A stretch of DNA of 64,000 nt, taken from positions 62,001 to 126,000 of the forward strand of contig CAMXIF010000005.1 in assembly GCA_947243845.1 (NCBI GenBank). The letters run 5' to 3'. The number at the start of each line of letters is the position of its first letter. The first letter of the stretch is position 1. Both the position numbers and the translations under genes were made by a program. The DNA is from an uncultured bacterium (GTDB taxonomy: Bacteria > Bacillota > Clostridia > Lachnospirales > Lachnospiraceae). Below are positions 1-7,903 of this stretch, piece after piece. The notes beneath the pieces were generated by a model. That model was not told the origin of the DNA. It searched no databases and worked only from the letters and a program-made list of their open reading frames with translations.

Positions 1-1
1 G

Positions 2-415
2 CAAAGCAAGATAACGACAAAAGCACAGGCGACAGAGGCCCCAAAGGTGTCACAGGCTCAGCCAGAGTCACAAGCCCAGAAAGAGGCAGGGATCCAGCCA
101 GAGTCACAAGTACAACAAGAGGCAGAACTCCAGCCAGGGTCACAAGTCCAGCAAGGGGCAGAGTTCCAGCCAGAGTCACAAGTCCAACAAGGGGCAGGGA
201 TCCAGCCAGAGCCACAAGCTCAACGAGGGGCAGAGCTTCAACCAGAGCCACAAGTCCAGCAAGAGGCAGAAACCCAGGCCCAGACGGCAGTCCAACAGCA
301 GACACAACAGACCGTTACCGAGGTGAGCCGTATTTATATGGAAGACTGTGGATCCGACAGCGGATATTGGGTGATAACTTATTCGGATGGTCATGTGGAA
401 TATGTGGATGACTGA
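2..415 (+). CDS. C-terminal part of a Gln/Pro/Glu-rich repeat protein (5' end outside window)
   Basis: The reading frame is open from the left edge, so this is the 3' end of a longer gene; the GTG at 47 is only an internal candidate start. The visible part has six in-frame copies of a 12-residue unit of the form QPESQVQQEAEL (59-274), then a Gln/Thr-rich linker, then a compact tail of about 30 residues with aromatic and acidic residues (near GYWVITYSDGHVEYVDD). The repeat looks like a flexible, non-globular linker. The family is not recognised and no function is assigned. It lies 38 bp upstream of the flippase gene on the same strand and may share a transcript with it. Confidence 0.6.
   Translation, partial: QSKITTKAQATEAPKVSQAQPESQAQKEAGIQPESQVQQEAELQPGSQVQQGAEFQPESQVQQGAGIQPEPQAQRGAELQPEPQVQQEAETQAQTAVQQQTQQTVTEVSRIYMEDCGSDSGYWVITYSDGHVEYVDD
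59..274 (+). repeat. 36-bp in-frame tandem repeat, 6 copies
   Basis: Six consecutive 36-bp units encode 12-residue repeats starting QPES, QPGS or QPEP. Copies differ by point changes, mostly Glu/Gly and Ser/Pro swaps, so the array has drifted but keeps its frame. Confidence 0.85.
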
Positions 416-453
416 TTAATAGATTAGAAAAAGGAAAGGAGCGGGGAGAACTG

Positions 454-2190
454 ATGGAACAGCCAAAGAAAAAAAATACGTTCGTGTTCCAGGCAGGTAT
501 TCTGGCGGCAGCAGGTATGCTTGTCAAAGTGATCAGCCTGATTTACAGAAGTCCGCTCCTTAGTATCATTGGTATCGAGGGCAATGGCTATTACAGCGCG
601 GCAATCAATATCTATACGATTATTCTGCTCATTTCTTCCTACAGCATTCCCTCGGCAATCTCCAAGGTGATTGCCCAGCGGCTGGCTTTTAAGGAATACC
701 GCAATGCGCAGAGGGTTTTTGTCTGCGCGCTCCTTTATGTGTTGATTGTCGGAGGGACGGCTTCCATCCTGACCTTTGTGGGCGCGCCCTGGCTGGTGAA
801 GGAGAATCCTAACGCGGTGGTGGCGCTTCGGGTTTTGTCTCCCACCATTTTTTTCTCTGGGTTCCTGGGCGTTTTGCGGGGGTATTTTCAGGCGCACAGT
901 TCCATGCTGCATACTTCCATTTCCCAGGTGGTGGAACAGATTATGAACGCGGCCATCAGTATTCTGGCGGCCCGTTTTCTGATTAATATGGTGATAGATG
1001 CGGACAGCACCACCAGAGCAATCTATGGTTCGGCCGGCAGCGCGGTCGGAACCGGGGCAGGTGTGGTGACAGGACTTCTCTTTATGTTTGCCATGTACCG
1101 GCTGAACAGTAAGATTATCCATCGGCGGGTGGAGCGGGATCAGAGCTGGCACGAGGAAAGCTATCGGGAGATTTTTAAAGTCATTTTTACCATTGTCACG
1201 CCTTTTATCCTCAGTACTTTTATTTATAACTGTTCTACCGTTATAAACATGACGATTTATTATGATATCATGGATTTTAAGCATGTGGATGATGTGATCG
1301 CCTCCAATCATTATGGGATTTTTGCCACGCAGGCGATTGCGGTAGTCAATATACCGATCGCCATAGCTTCGGCCATGTCCTCAGCTATGATTCCCGGCGT
1401 CTCGGCTTCTTTTGCCCGGGGTGGTTTTGAGCAGACGCGCAGACAGGTCTCCAAGGCAATCCAGATGACGATGCTGATATCTATTCCGGCTATGGTTGGT
1501 ATGGCGGTGCTGCCCAAACCGATTATGCAGTTTATCTTTCCACAGAAGGAATCACTGGATATGGCGTCCGGCCTTCTGATGGCTTTGGCGGTAACAATCG
1601 TGCTCTACGGTCTTTCCACGTTGACCAATGCGGTGCTGCAGGGAATCGGCAAGGTGAATACGCCGGTGATTCATGCGGCTGTCGCGCTGGTGATACAGGT
1701 GGTCGGACTGGTTTTGCTTCTTTTTAAGACAGAGCTGGATCTCTATGCGCTTGCCTGTGCCAACATCATTTATTCGCTGGTGATGTGTCTGCTGAACCAG
1801 TGGTCAGTCAAAAGAAATCTGGACTATCGGCTGGATGTTATTAAAATCTTTATAAAGCCGCTTTTTGCGGCAGGTGTGATGGGAGCGGTGGCCTTTGGCG
1901 TCTATCATGGTCTGATACTCCTGATACCGGTCAGCAGGATTGTATTGCTTGTAGCAATCGGCGTGGGAGCCTGTGTCTATTTTGCCATTCTGCTTCTGAT
2001 CGGGGGCGTGAGTGAGGAAGAACTTTTGGCCTTCCCCAAGGGAGCGCTGCTGGTTCGTCTGGCGAAGAAGCTGCATCTTTTGTCGGATGGAAAGAAGCGA
2101 AGGCGTGTGAAAAAGAAAAAAAAGCGCAGACGCAAAAAAAAGAAAGGTAAAGAATCGTCAGTCAAAAAGAAATCCGGAAAGAGAGAATAA
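454..2190 (+). CDS. MATE/MVF-family polysaccharide or lipid II flippase (YtgP/SpoVB type) with polybasic tail
   Basis: A 578-residue polytopic membrane protein of the COG2244/MurJ-like flippase superfamily. It begins with the typical N-terminal amphipathic and first transmembrane region (FQAGILAAAGMLVKVISLIY) and has about 14 hydrophobic segments. Family members move lipid-linked cell-wall or polysaccharide precursors across the membrane; length and N-terminus fit the Firmicute YtgP group, an alternative lipid II flippase. The last 40 or so residues (from about 2085) are almost all Lys/Arg, encoded by A-rich tracts, and form an unusual cytoplasmic tail. The start ATG follows AAAGGAG with suitable spacing. 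A second, more SpoVB-like paralogue lies at 22057-23430. The exact substrate is inferred. Confidence 0.85.
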   Translation: MEQPKKKNTFVFQAGILAAAGMLVKVISLIYRSPLLSIIGIEGNGYYSAAINIYTIILLISSYSIPSAISKVIAQRLAFKEYRNAQRVFVCALLYVLIVGGTASILTFVGAPWLVKENPNAVVALRVLSPTIFFSGFLGVLRGYFQAHSSMLHTSISQVVEQIMNAAISILAARFLINMVIDADSTTRAIYGSAGSAVGTGAGVVTGLLFMFAMYRLNSKIIHRRVERDQSWHEESYREIFKVIFTIVTPFILSTFIYNCSTVINMTIYYDIMDFKHVDDVIASNHYGIFATQAIAVVNIPIAIASAMSSAMIPGVSASFARGGFEQTRRQVSKAIQMTMLISIPAMVGMAVLPKPIMQFIFPQKESLDMASGLLMALAVTIVLYGLSTLTNAVLQGIGKVNTPVIHAAVALVIQVVGLVLLLFKTELDLYALACANIIYSLVMCLLNQWSVKRNLDYRLDVIKIFIKPLFAAGVMGAVAFGVYHGLILLIPVSRIVLLVAIGVGACVYFAILLLIGGVSEEELLAFPKGALLVRLAKKLHLLSDGKKRRRVKKKKKRRRKKKKGKESSVKKKSGKRE

Positions 2191-2237
2191 ATGATTGTTC
2201 CAACGCGCATACTGTTAGGGACAATCATTTATTTTTT
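2189..2237 (+). terminator. Rho-independent terminator after flippase gene, overlapping next gene's leader
   Basis: Arms at 2189-2201 and 2218-2230 form a 13-bp stem with one G-U pair, followed by A and six T (2232-2237). The T-run directly abuts the AGGAGGG ribosome binding site (2238-2244) of the following small gene. Confidence 0.7.
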
Positions 2238-2250
2238 AGGAGGGAAGATT

Positions 2251-2436
2251 ATGGCAAACTTATCAGAGTTGGATCTACAGAACCTTCGTCATCTTATGGG
2301 CGGTTATGATGTGACACACTGCAAGATGAAAGAGTATGCTGAGTGCGCATCCGACACAAAGGTGAAGCAGTTTTTTGAGAAAGGCGCACAGTCGGCAATG
2401 CAGAACAAGCAGCAGTTGATGGAGTTTTTACAGTAA
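2251..2436 (+). CDS. Small coat-type protein, 61 aa (putative spore coat protein)
   Basis: A 61-residue protein, largely helical by composition, without signal peptide or membrane segment. The reading frame extends upstream to 2191, but ATG 2251 is chosen because it follows a strong AGGAGGG site by 6 nt and the upstream part overlaps the terminator hairpin. It contains the segment LSELDLQNLRHLMGG, and the next gene encodes a CotF-like protein, so I infer that this is a small partner of the same coat family. Function is inferred from context only. Confidence 0.6.
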   Translation: MANLSELDLQNLRHLMGGYDVTHCKMKEYAECASDTKVKQFFEKGAQSAMQNKQQLMEFLQ

Positions 2437-2470
2437 CCGGATAACGAAGATCACAAGAAAGGAGTCTATC

Positions 2471-2731
2471 ATGCAGCTGAATGAAAAGACAATGGTAGCA
2501 GATACCCTGACAGGTATCAATGGAGAACTGGTGCGTTTCGGAGAGATGATCGCACAGACAGAAAATAAAGATTTGAAGCAGACTTTGAAGCAGTTTCGAA
2601 ATGCCTGTGAGCAGTCGCAGGAGGAACTTTATCAGATCGCACGGGAGAAGTCTTATTATGTGCCGGCAGCCAAGGCCACCCAGGCGGAGATCGATCATGT
2701 GAAGGATTTGTTTTCGTCTAAGACTTTGTAA
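2471..2731 (+). CDS. CotF-like spore coat protein, 86 aa
   Basis: An 86-residue protein resembling the coat F family (PF07875-type, ferritin-like helical): MVADTLTGINGELVRFGEM, then ETENKDLK-like and QFRNACEQSQEELY helices, and a C-terminal YYVPAAKA segment. Such proteins are made during sporulation and incorporated into the spore coat. GAAAGGAG lies just upstream of ATG 2471. It is 34 bp downstream of the 61-aa gene and probably co-transcribed, and is followed by a terminator at 2791-2825. Confidence 0.75.
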   Translation: MQLNEKTMVADTLTGINGELVRFGEMIAQTENKDLKQTLKQFRNACEQSQEELYQIAREKSYYVPAAKATQAEIDHVKDLFSSKTL

Positions 2732-2790
2732 GAGCAATATTGTAATTTATGTAAACCTATATTATGACAATATCATAAAAGAGGAAAAGG

Positions 2791-2825
2791 AAACAGGCAG
2801 GCCCGCAAAGAGTCTGTCTGTTTTT
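2791..2825 (+). terminator. Terminator after coat gene pair
   Basis: AAACAGGCAG (2791-2800) pairs with CTGTCTGTTT (2813-2822) with one G-U pair, running into T residues. It separates the coat gene pair from the MBL lipoprotein gene. Confidence 0.75.
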
Positions 2826-2923
2826 GGGTTTGAATCTGCCTGGGTTTTGTATTAGTATGGTGTGAGAAGTTTGTTTGTCTTTGGAGTTTGAGATTATGCT
2901 TCAGTGGAATCGTGGAGGTATGT

Positions 2924-3820
2924 ATGAAAAAAATATGGTGGTTTTGTGCGAACATCGTGATACTGCTTTGTATCCTATCCGGATGTGCCGGGGAGACCGG
3001 TTCACAGCCGGAAGAGAGCCAAACCGTTGTTGCGGCAGATGCAGAGGATGTGCCGGATGAAGCAGCTGCGAAAGACTGTGCATTTAAGGCAACGTTTCTG
3101 GATACCGGAAAGTCAGATTGTATCATCATGGAAATGGGAGATTTTGTAGTGGTCAACGATACGGCGGATATTGATGATGCGGCGGCCATCTGTGCATTTT
3201 TGGATGCGCGGGGCGTGGAGCGGATCGAGTATCTGATCTTAAGCCATTTTGATAAGGATCATATCGGCAGTGCGGCGGCGCTTCTGGCGAAATATGAGGT
3301 GGGCTATGTCCTGATGCCGGACCATGAGGAGGATTCGGAACCGTACTTTATGCTGACACAGGCCCTCGCACAGACCGGTGCAGAAGAAAGACGTCTTGTG
3401 GAGGATTACAGTTTTACCTTGGCAGGCATTACCTTTACCGTGGATGCGCCCAAAAAGGATTCCTATGACGATGACAATAATTATTCCCTGATCACTACAG
3501 TGTCCTGCGGGGAGACGCAGTTTTTGCTGATGGGAGATGCGCTGAAAAAGCGGACAGGGGAATTCTTGGATTCTGATGCCGGGGAAGAGCAGTATGATCT
3601 GATCAAAATGCCGCATCACGGGGATTATAATAAGAAACTGCCGGAACTGTTTGCCCTGGCCAGACCGGAATATGTGATTCTGACGGCGGGTGAGGAGCGG
3701 GTCAGGGTGGAAGAAAAGACCATCGAACTTTTGGGACAGTCCGGCTGTCAGGTGTTTTACACGGACGAAGGAACCGTCACGGCCCTGTCGGATGGCAGAA
3801 CCGTGACGGTGATACAGTAA
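2924..3820 (+). CDS. Secreted metallo-beta-lactamase-fold lipoprotein (ComEC C-terminal-like)
   Basis: A 298-residue putative lipoprotein. The N-terminus has a hydrophobic signal followed by a lipobox ending ILSGC (Cys about residue 20). The mature part is an MBL-fold domain with the HxxxDH signature HFDKDH and a later MPHHGDYN histidine motif, close to the hydrolase domain of ComEC/Rec2. Such proteins are predicted phosphodiesterases or nucleases on the outer face of the membrane. Upstream in-frame codons exist (from 2888), but ATG 2924 is chosen because the signal peptide begins there and GGAGG precedes it. It converges with rqcH, leaving 10 bp between stop codons. Substrate unknown. Confidence 0.8.
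   Translation: MKKIWWFCANIVILLCILSGCAGETGSQPEESQTVVAADAEDVPDEAAAKDCAFKATFLDTGKSDCIIMEMGDFVVVNDTADIDDAAAICAFLDARGVERIEYLILSHFDKDHIGSAAALLAKYEVGYVLMPDHEEDSEPYFMLTQALAQTGAEERRLVEDYSFTLAGITFTVDAPKKDSYDDDNNYSLITTVSCGETQFLLMGDALKKRTGEFLDSDAGEEQYDLIKMPHHGDYNKKLPELFALARPEYVILTAGEERVRVEEKTIELLGQSGCQVFYTDEGTVTALSDGRTVTVIQ
3773..3810. repeat. 10-bp perfect inverted repeat at convergent gene ends
   Basis: ACCGTCACGG (3773-3782) and CCGTGACGGT (3801-3810) form a perfect stem with an 18-nt loop inside the last codons of the MBL gene, next to the rqcH stop codon. It might help to end transcription between these convergent genes, although no T-run follows. Confidence 0.45.
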
Positions 3821-3830
3821 GACGGTAAGA

Positions 3831-5618
3831 CTAGGTAATCTCCTGCAGTCCTGAAATGTCGGAGTCGATCACCATGGAATAGTTGGTGTAGTAGACCACG
3901 AATCCGGGCTTGGCTCCGGCCGGTTTCTTGACATGTTTTTTCTGGATATAATCAATTTCTACCTTATCCTGTTCGCGGCCCTTGGAGTAGTAGGCGGCGA
4001 GTTTTGCGGCTTCCTCGAAAGCGCGGTCGGGGACTTCCTTCCCTTCAGTCTTTAAGATCACATGGGAGCCGGGAATCTGCTTGGCATGGAACCACCAGTC
4101 ACCGCCGGAAGCAAATTTGAAGGTCAGGTCATCGTTCTGGTAATTGTTCTTACCCACATACAGATGGAACCCGTCACTGCTTATATAGTGGAAGGGTTTG
4201 CTGGTGATCCTCACCTTTTTCGTACCGCCTTTGCGGCGGATGTAACCGCTCTCGATCAGTTCTTCCTTAATCTGGACAAGGTCTTCCTCCTGCATAGCGA
4301 TATCCAGGGCTGCCAGGATAGATTCCAAATGTTCAATCTCTTGTTTGACTTGTATAGTCAATTCTGACAGGGCTTCAAAGGTCCGTTTGAGTTTTCCATA
4401 TTTATCAAAATATACTTTGGCATTTTCCTGGGGAGAAAGTGTTGGATCCAGGGGAATGTCGATCATCTCATTTGTATAGTAGTTGAGGGCTTCCAAAGAC
4501 TTGGCGCCCGGTTCCACGTTGTATCCGTAAGTGTTCAACAATTCGCCGTAGACCTTGTATTTGTCTTTCTTTTCGGTATCCTGCATCTGTTTCATCTGCA
4601 GGTCATATTTTTTTACATTGCGTTCCAGGGCAGTCTGCACGATCTTGCGCAGATCCACGGATTTTTGCCGGATACGGGTTATGATATTGCGCTGGGCATA
4701 ATAGTGTTCCAGCAGGGCACTGATGGAATCGAAGTTCTGCCCCTGTTTGTCCGCGTAGAGGGTCAGGGGGAGCGCAGCAAATTCAATGGGCTTGGGTCCT
4801 TCATAGATGATGACGGGAGCAAAGTCCTGCTCTTTGACACTTGCCATCATATCGCAGAACACGGTATGGACAGCAGGCAGGGCCGGCCCGGCGGGTAAAA
4901 GACTTGCAGGCACATCCGCTCCGCCATCTGCGGCCAGCACATTGGCGGGCAGATCGGCGTCCACCCCGGCACGGTAACAGATTTCCTGTGCAATCACAGG
5001 AGAGAGGCCGGTGTAAGAGGTATACAGCGCTTTATATAAGGGCATGGGTTTTGTCTGCATTCTGGCTCGGAAAGTATCATAGGACAGAAGGGTATCATCC
5101 AGAGGATTTTCTTTCTCCTGTGTTTGGGGGATAAAATAGGTTCTCCCCGGCAGCACTTCGCGCACGGAACTGATCATACCGGAGATATGTTTGATGCTGT
5201 CTATGATTTTATCATCCATGTCACAGAAAATGATGTTGCTGTGTTTGCCCATGATCTCAACGATCAGTTTTTTGCGGCAGACATCTCCCAGTTCGTTCAG
5301 GTGTTCCAGTTCCAGGTGGATGATACGTTCCAGGCCGGGCTGGGTGATGCCTACGATCTTCGCATTCTGCAGATGCTTGCGAAGCAGCATGCAGAATCCC
5401 GGTGCGGTCATGGGACTGGGTTTGTTGGTCTCGGTCAGATAGATCAGAGGGAGGGAGGCATCCGCAGACAAAAGCAGCCGGTATTGGGTGCTGTGATTCT
5501 TGATGGTCAGGAGCAGTTCATCGCTCTCCGGCTGGGCAATCTTATAAATTCGTCCGCCTAAAAGGGTTTTATGCAATTCACTTGTGATACCTGCTATGGT
5601 AATGCCGTCAAAAGCCAT
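3831..5618 (-). CDS. rqcH: RqcH / NFACT-family protein (fibronectin-binding protein homologue)
   Basis: A 595-residue NFACT protein. The order is an NFACT-N domain (MAFDGITIAGITSELHKTL), a helix-hairpin region, a long coiled coil at about residues 290-430, and NFACT-R (DUF814) with the signature GGDWWFHAKQIPGSH. RqcH binds 50S subunits carrying stalled peptidyl-tRNA and adds C-terminal alanine tails in bacterial ribosome quality control; older names call it a fibronectin/fibrinogen-binding protein. The open frame extends to 5882, but the start at 5618 fits the family N-terminus and follows AAAGGAC. It is divergent from yicC. Confidence 0.9.
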   Translation of the reverse strand: MAFDGITIAGITSELHKTLLGGRIYKIAQPESDELLLTIKNHSTQYRLLLSADASLPLIYLTETNKPSPMTAPGFCMLLRKHLQNAKIVGITQPGLERIIHLELEHLNELGDVCRKKLIVEIMGKHSNIIFCDMDDKIIDSIKHISGMISSVREVLPGRTYFIPQTQEKENPLDDTLLSYDTFRARMQTKPMPLYKALYTSYTGLSPVIAQEICYRAGVDADLPANVLAADGGADVPASLLPAGPALPAVHTVFCDMMASVKEQDFAPVIIYEGPKPIEFAALPLTLYADKQGQNFDSISALLEHYYAQRNIITRIRQKSVDLRKIVQTALERNVKKYDLQMKQMQDTEKKDKYKVYGELLNTYGYNVEPGAKSLEALNYYTNEMIDIPLDPTLSPQENAKVYFDKYGKLKRTFEALSELTIQVKQEIEHLESILAALDIAMQEEDLVQIKEELIESGYIRRKGGTKKVRITSKPFHYISSDGFHLYVGKNNYQNDDLTFKFASGGDWWFHAKQIPGSHVILKTEGKEVPDRAFEEAAKLAAYYSKGREQDKVEIDYIQKKHVKKPAGAKPGFVVYYTNYSMVIDSDISGLQEIT

Positions 5619-5799
5619 GGTTGTTTCGTCCTTTTCTATAAGAGATATAGAAGTTATTGTACAATAAGCGGACGTTTTTTTCAATCGCAGTTGCTTTCGT
5701 TCTATTTCTTGACTACGACAGCGGATTATTCTATAATAAAAAATGTACGCGTGGGTCTGTCTGTACGTGTGCCTACAACAGAAAAGGAAGAAAAAGACG

Positions 5800-6678
5800 A
5801 TGATAAAGAGCATGACCGGTTTCGGGAGATGTGAGGCGGCGGAAGGTGAGCGGAAAATCACGGTGGAAATGAAATCCGTCAATCACAGATATTTGGATGT
5901 CAATATCAAAATGCCTAAGAAACTTAACTTTTTTGAAGCGGCAATCCGCAGCGAACTTAAGAATTATATCCAGAGAGGCAAGGTAGACATCTTTATCAGC
6001 TATGAGGATCTTTCAGAGTCCAATATGTGCGTGAAGTACAATAAGGATCTGGCGGCGGAGTACATTCGCTATCTCTCACAGATGGCGGAGGAATTTGCGC
6101 TGGATAACGATATCCGCGTGTCCACGCTTTCCAGATATCCGGAAGTACTGACCATGGAGGAGCAGACGGTCGATGAGGAAGAACTGTGGCTGTTTTTGGA
6201 GAAGGCTGTCAAAGGCGCGGCAGAAGCTTTTGTGGAGACCCGGGTTAAAGAGGGTGAGAATATCAGGCAGGATCTGGTGGCGAAACTGGATGACATGATG
6301 ACCCATGTGGATTTTATCGAGGCACGCTCTCCGCAGATCATCGCAGAGTATAAGCAGAAACTGAGAGATAAGGTAAGAGAACTTCTGGAGGATACGCAGA
6401 TAGAGGAAAGCAGGCTTTTGACAGAAGTGACGCTCTTTGCAGACAAGGTGTGTGTGGACGAGGAACTGGTCCGTCTGCGCAGTCATATTGCCACCACCAG
6501 GGAAAATCTGATACAGGGCGGCAGTGTGGGACGCAAACTGGACTTCCTGGCTCAGGAGATGAACCGTGAAGCCAATACCATTCTCTCGAAAGCGAATGAC
6601 CTGGAGATTTCCAATCGGGCAATCGAACTGAAGACGGAGATTGAAAAGGTCAGAGAACAGATTCAGAATATTGAGTAG
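5800..6678 (+). CDS. yicC: YicC-family endoribonuclease
   Basis: A 292-residue YicC protein with the family N-terminus MIKSMTGFGR and the C-terminal block QEMNREANTILSKANDLEIS followed by an ELKTEIEKVREQIQNIE helix. YicC proteins are reported endoribonucleases linked to RNA turnover and late growth phase. ATG 5800 is chosen over the upstream frame start at 5743 because it matches the family and follows AAGGAAG. It heads a tightly packed run with remA, gmk and rpoZ, the usual Firmicute arrangement. Confidence 0.93.
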   Translation: MIKSMTGFGRCEAAEGERKITVEMKSVNHRYLDVNIKMPKKLNFFEAAIRSELKNYIQRGKVDIFISYEDLSESNMCVKYNKDLAAEYIRYLSQMAEEFALDNDIRVSTLSRYPEVLTMEEQTVDEEELWLFLEKAVKGAAEAFVETRVKEGENIRQDLVAKLDDMMTHVDFIEARSPQIIAEYKQKLRDKVRELLEDTQIEESRLLTEVTLFADKVCVDEELVRLRSHIATTRENLIQGGSVGRKLDFLAQEMNREANTILSKANDLEISNRAIELKTEIEKVREQIQNIE

Positions 6679-6687
6679 AGGTTACAG

Positions 6688-6948
6688 ATGGGCAGGCTGA
6701 TTCATATAGGATTCGGTAATGTGGTCAATACGGGAAAGATCATCGCCATAGTGAGTCCTGATTCTGCACCGGTCAAGCGCATGGTGCAGAAAGCAAAGGA
6801 GACAGGAATGGCGATCGATGCCACACAGGGACGAAAGACGAAGGCTGTGCTGGTGATGGAAAACAGCCAGATCGTCCTGTCGGCGCTGCTCCCGGAGACC
6901 ATATCAGGAAGAGCACAGACAGAGGGCGGGCAGACAGATGAATCGTAA
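6688..6948 (+). CDS. remA: RemA-like extracellular matrix regulator (DUF370)
   Basis: An 86-residue DUF370/RemA protein with the conserved N-terminus MGRLIHIGFGNVV and a central motif near IDATQGRKTKAVLV. RemA is a DNA-binding activator of biofilm matrix genes in Bacillus; in clostridia its role is less defined. It follows yicC by 9 bp and overlaps the gmk start by 11 bp, which suggests translational coupling. Confidence 0.92.
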   Translation: MGRLIHIGFGNVVNTGKIIAIVSPDSAPVKRMVQKAKETGMAIDATQGRKTKAVLVMENSQIVLSALLPETISGRAQTEGGQTDES

Positions 6949-7561
6949 GGGAATTTTGGTTGTTGTTTCCGGATTTTCCGGAGCCGGTAAGGGAACCCTG
7001 ATGAAAGAACTGGTACAGGAGTATGATAACTACGCGTTATCTGTTTCAGCGACTACCAGGCAACCCAGACCGGGCGAAGTTAACGGCAGAGAATATTTCT
7101 TTGTGACAAAGGAAGAGTTTGAAAAACGGATTTCGGATAATGCGCTGGTGGAATATGCCTGCTACTGCGATAATTATTATGGGACACCCAGGGATTATGT
7201 GGAGCAGCACCTTGAGCAGGGGCATGATGTGATCTTAGAGATTGAGATTCAGGGCGCTCTTAAGATTAAGGGTAAATATCCGGATGCGCTGCTGCTGTTT
7301 GTGATGCCGCCGAGCGCGGCGGAACTTCATCGCAGGTTATCCGGCAGGGGCACGGAGACAAAGGAAGTGATAGAGCAGAGGCTTCGCCGTGCCGTTCAGG
7401 AAGCACAGGGCATCGAAGAGTATGATTACATTGTGATCAATGATGATCTGGATATCTGTGTGAAAGAGTTACATGGGATCATCACTGCGGCGCATAATAC
7501 GCCGTCAAGGAATGAGGAGTTTATAGAAAAAATGAGAATGGAACTGGAAGGAGAAAAGTAA
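6938..7561 (+). CDS. gmk: Guanylate kinase
   Basis: A 207-residue enzyme that phosphorylates GMP to GDP with ATP. The P-loop is GFSGAGKGT near the N-terminus. The GMP-binding region includes TTRQPRPGEVNGREYFF, and the lid region carries RLSGRGTE. Length is normal for the family. It overlaps remA upstream and shares one base with the rpoZ start (TAATG), so the three genes are almost certainly co-translated. Confidence 0.97.
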   Translation: MNRKGILVVVSGFSGAGKGTLMKELVQEYDNYALSVSATTRQPRPGEVNGREYFFVTKEEFEKRISDNALVEYACYCDNYYGTPRDYVEQHLEQGHDVILEIEIQGALKIKGKYPDALLLFVMPPSAAELHRRLSGRGTETKEVIEQRLRRAVQEAQGIEEYDYIVINDDLDICVKELHGIITAAHNTPSRNEEFIEKMRMELEGEK

Positions 7562-7893
7562 TGTTACATCCATCTTATGCAGATTTGATCAAGGTAGTAA
7601 ACAGTGAAGTGGAGGAAGGGGAAGATCCTGTAGTGACCAGCAGGTATTCCATTGTGATGGCAACTTCCAAGCGGGCGAGACAGATTATCGCCGGGGACGA
7701 TGAACTGGTGGACTGCAAGGGAAAGAAACCGCTCTCTGTGGCAGTGGAGGAATTAAGCCAGGGCAAGATTAAGATAATAAACGATGAGGCGCTGGAAGAG
7801 GAAACTCTGATAGAAGAGACAGCGCAGGTGCAGGAGGATTCGGCAGAAGAAGAGGCCGCACAGGAAGAGCCGGCTGCCGAGACGGAGCAGTAG
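7561..7893 (+). CDS. rpoZ: RNA polymerase omega subunit
   Basis: A 110-residue omega subunit with the conserved N-terminal part LHPSYADLIKVVNSE and the core SRYSIVMATSKRARQI. It assists assembly and stability of core RNA polymerase. The last 40 residues form an acidic Glu/Ala tail (EEETLIEETAQ and onward), longer than in Bacillus and typical of many clostridial omegas. It starts on the stop codon of gmk. Confidence 0.93.
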   Translation: MLHPSYADLIKVVNSEVEEGEDPVVTSRYSIVMATSKRARQIIAGDDELVDCKGKKPLSVAVEELSQGKIKIINDEALEEETLIEETAQVQEDSAEEEAAQEEPAAETEQ

Positions 7894-7903
7894 GTTATTA
7901 TTT

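Noticed and set aside
424..1311. 295-aa minus-strand frame opposite the flippase gene
   Set aside because: Shadow of a well-supported membrane protein gene; no ribosome binding site and no recognisable domain.
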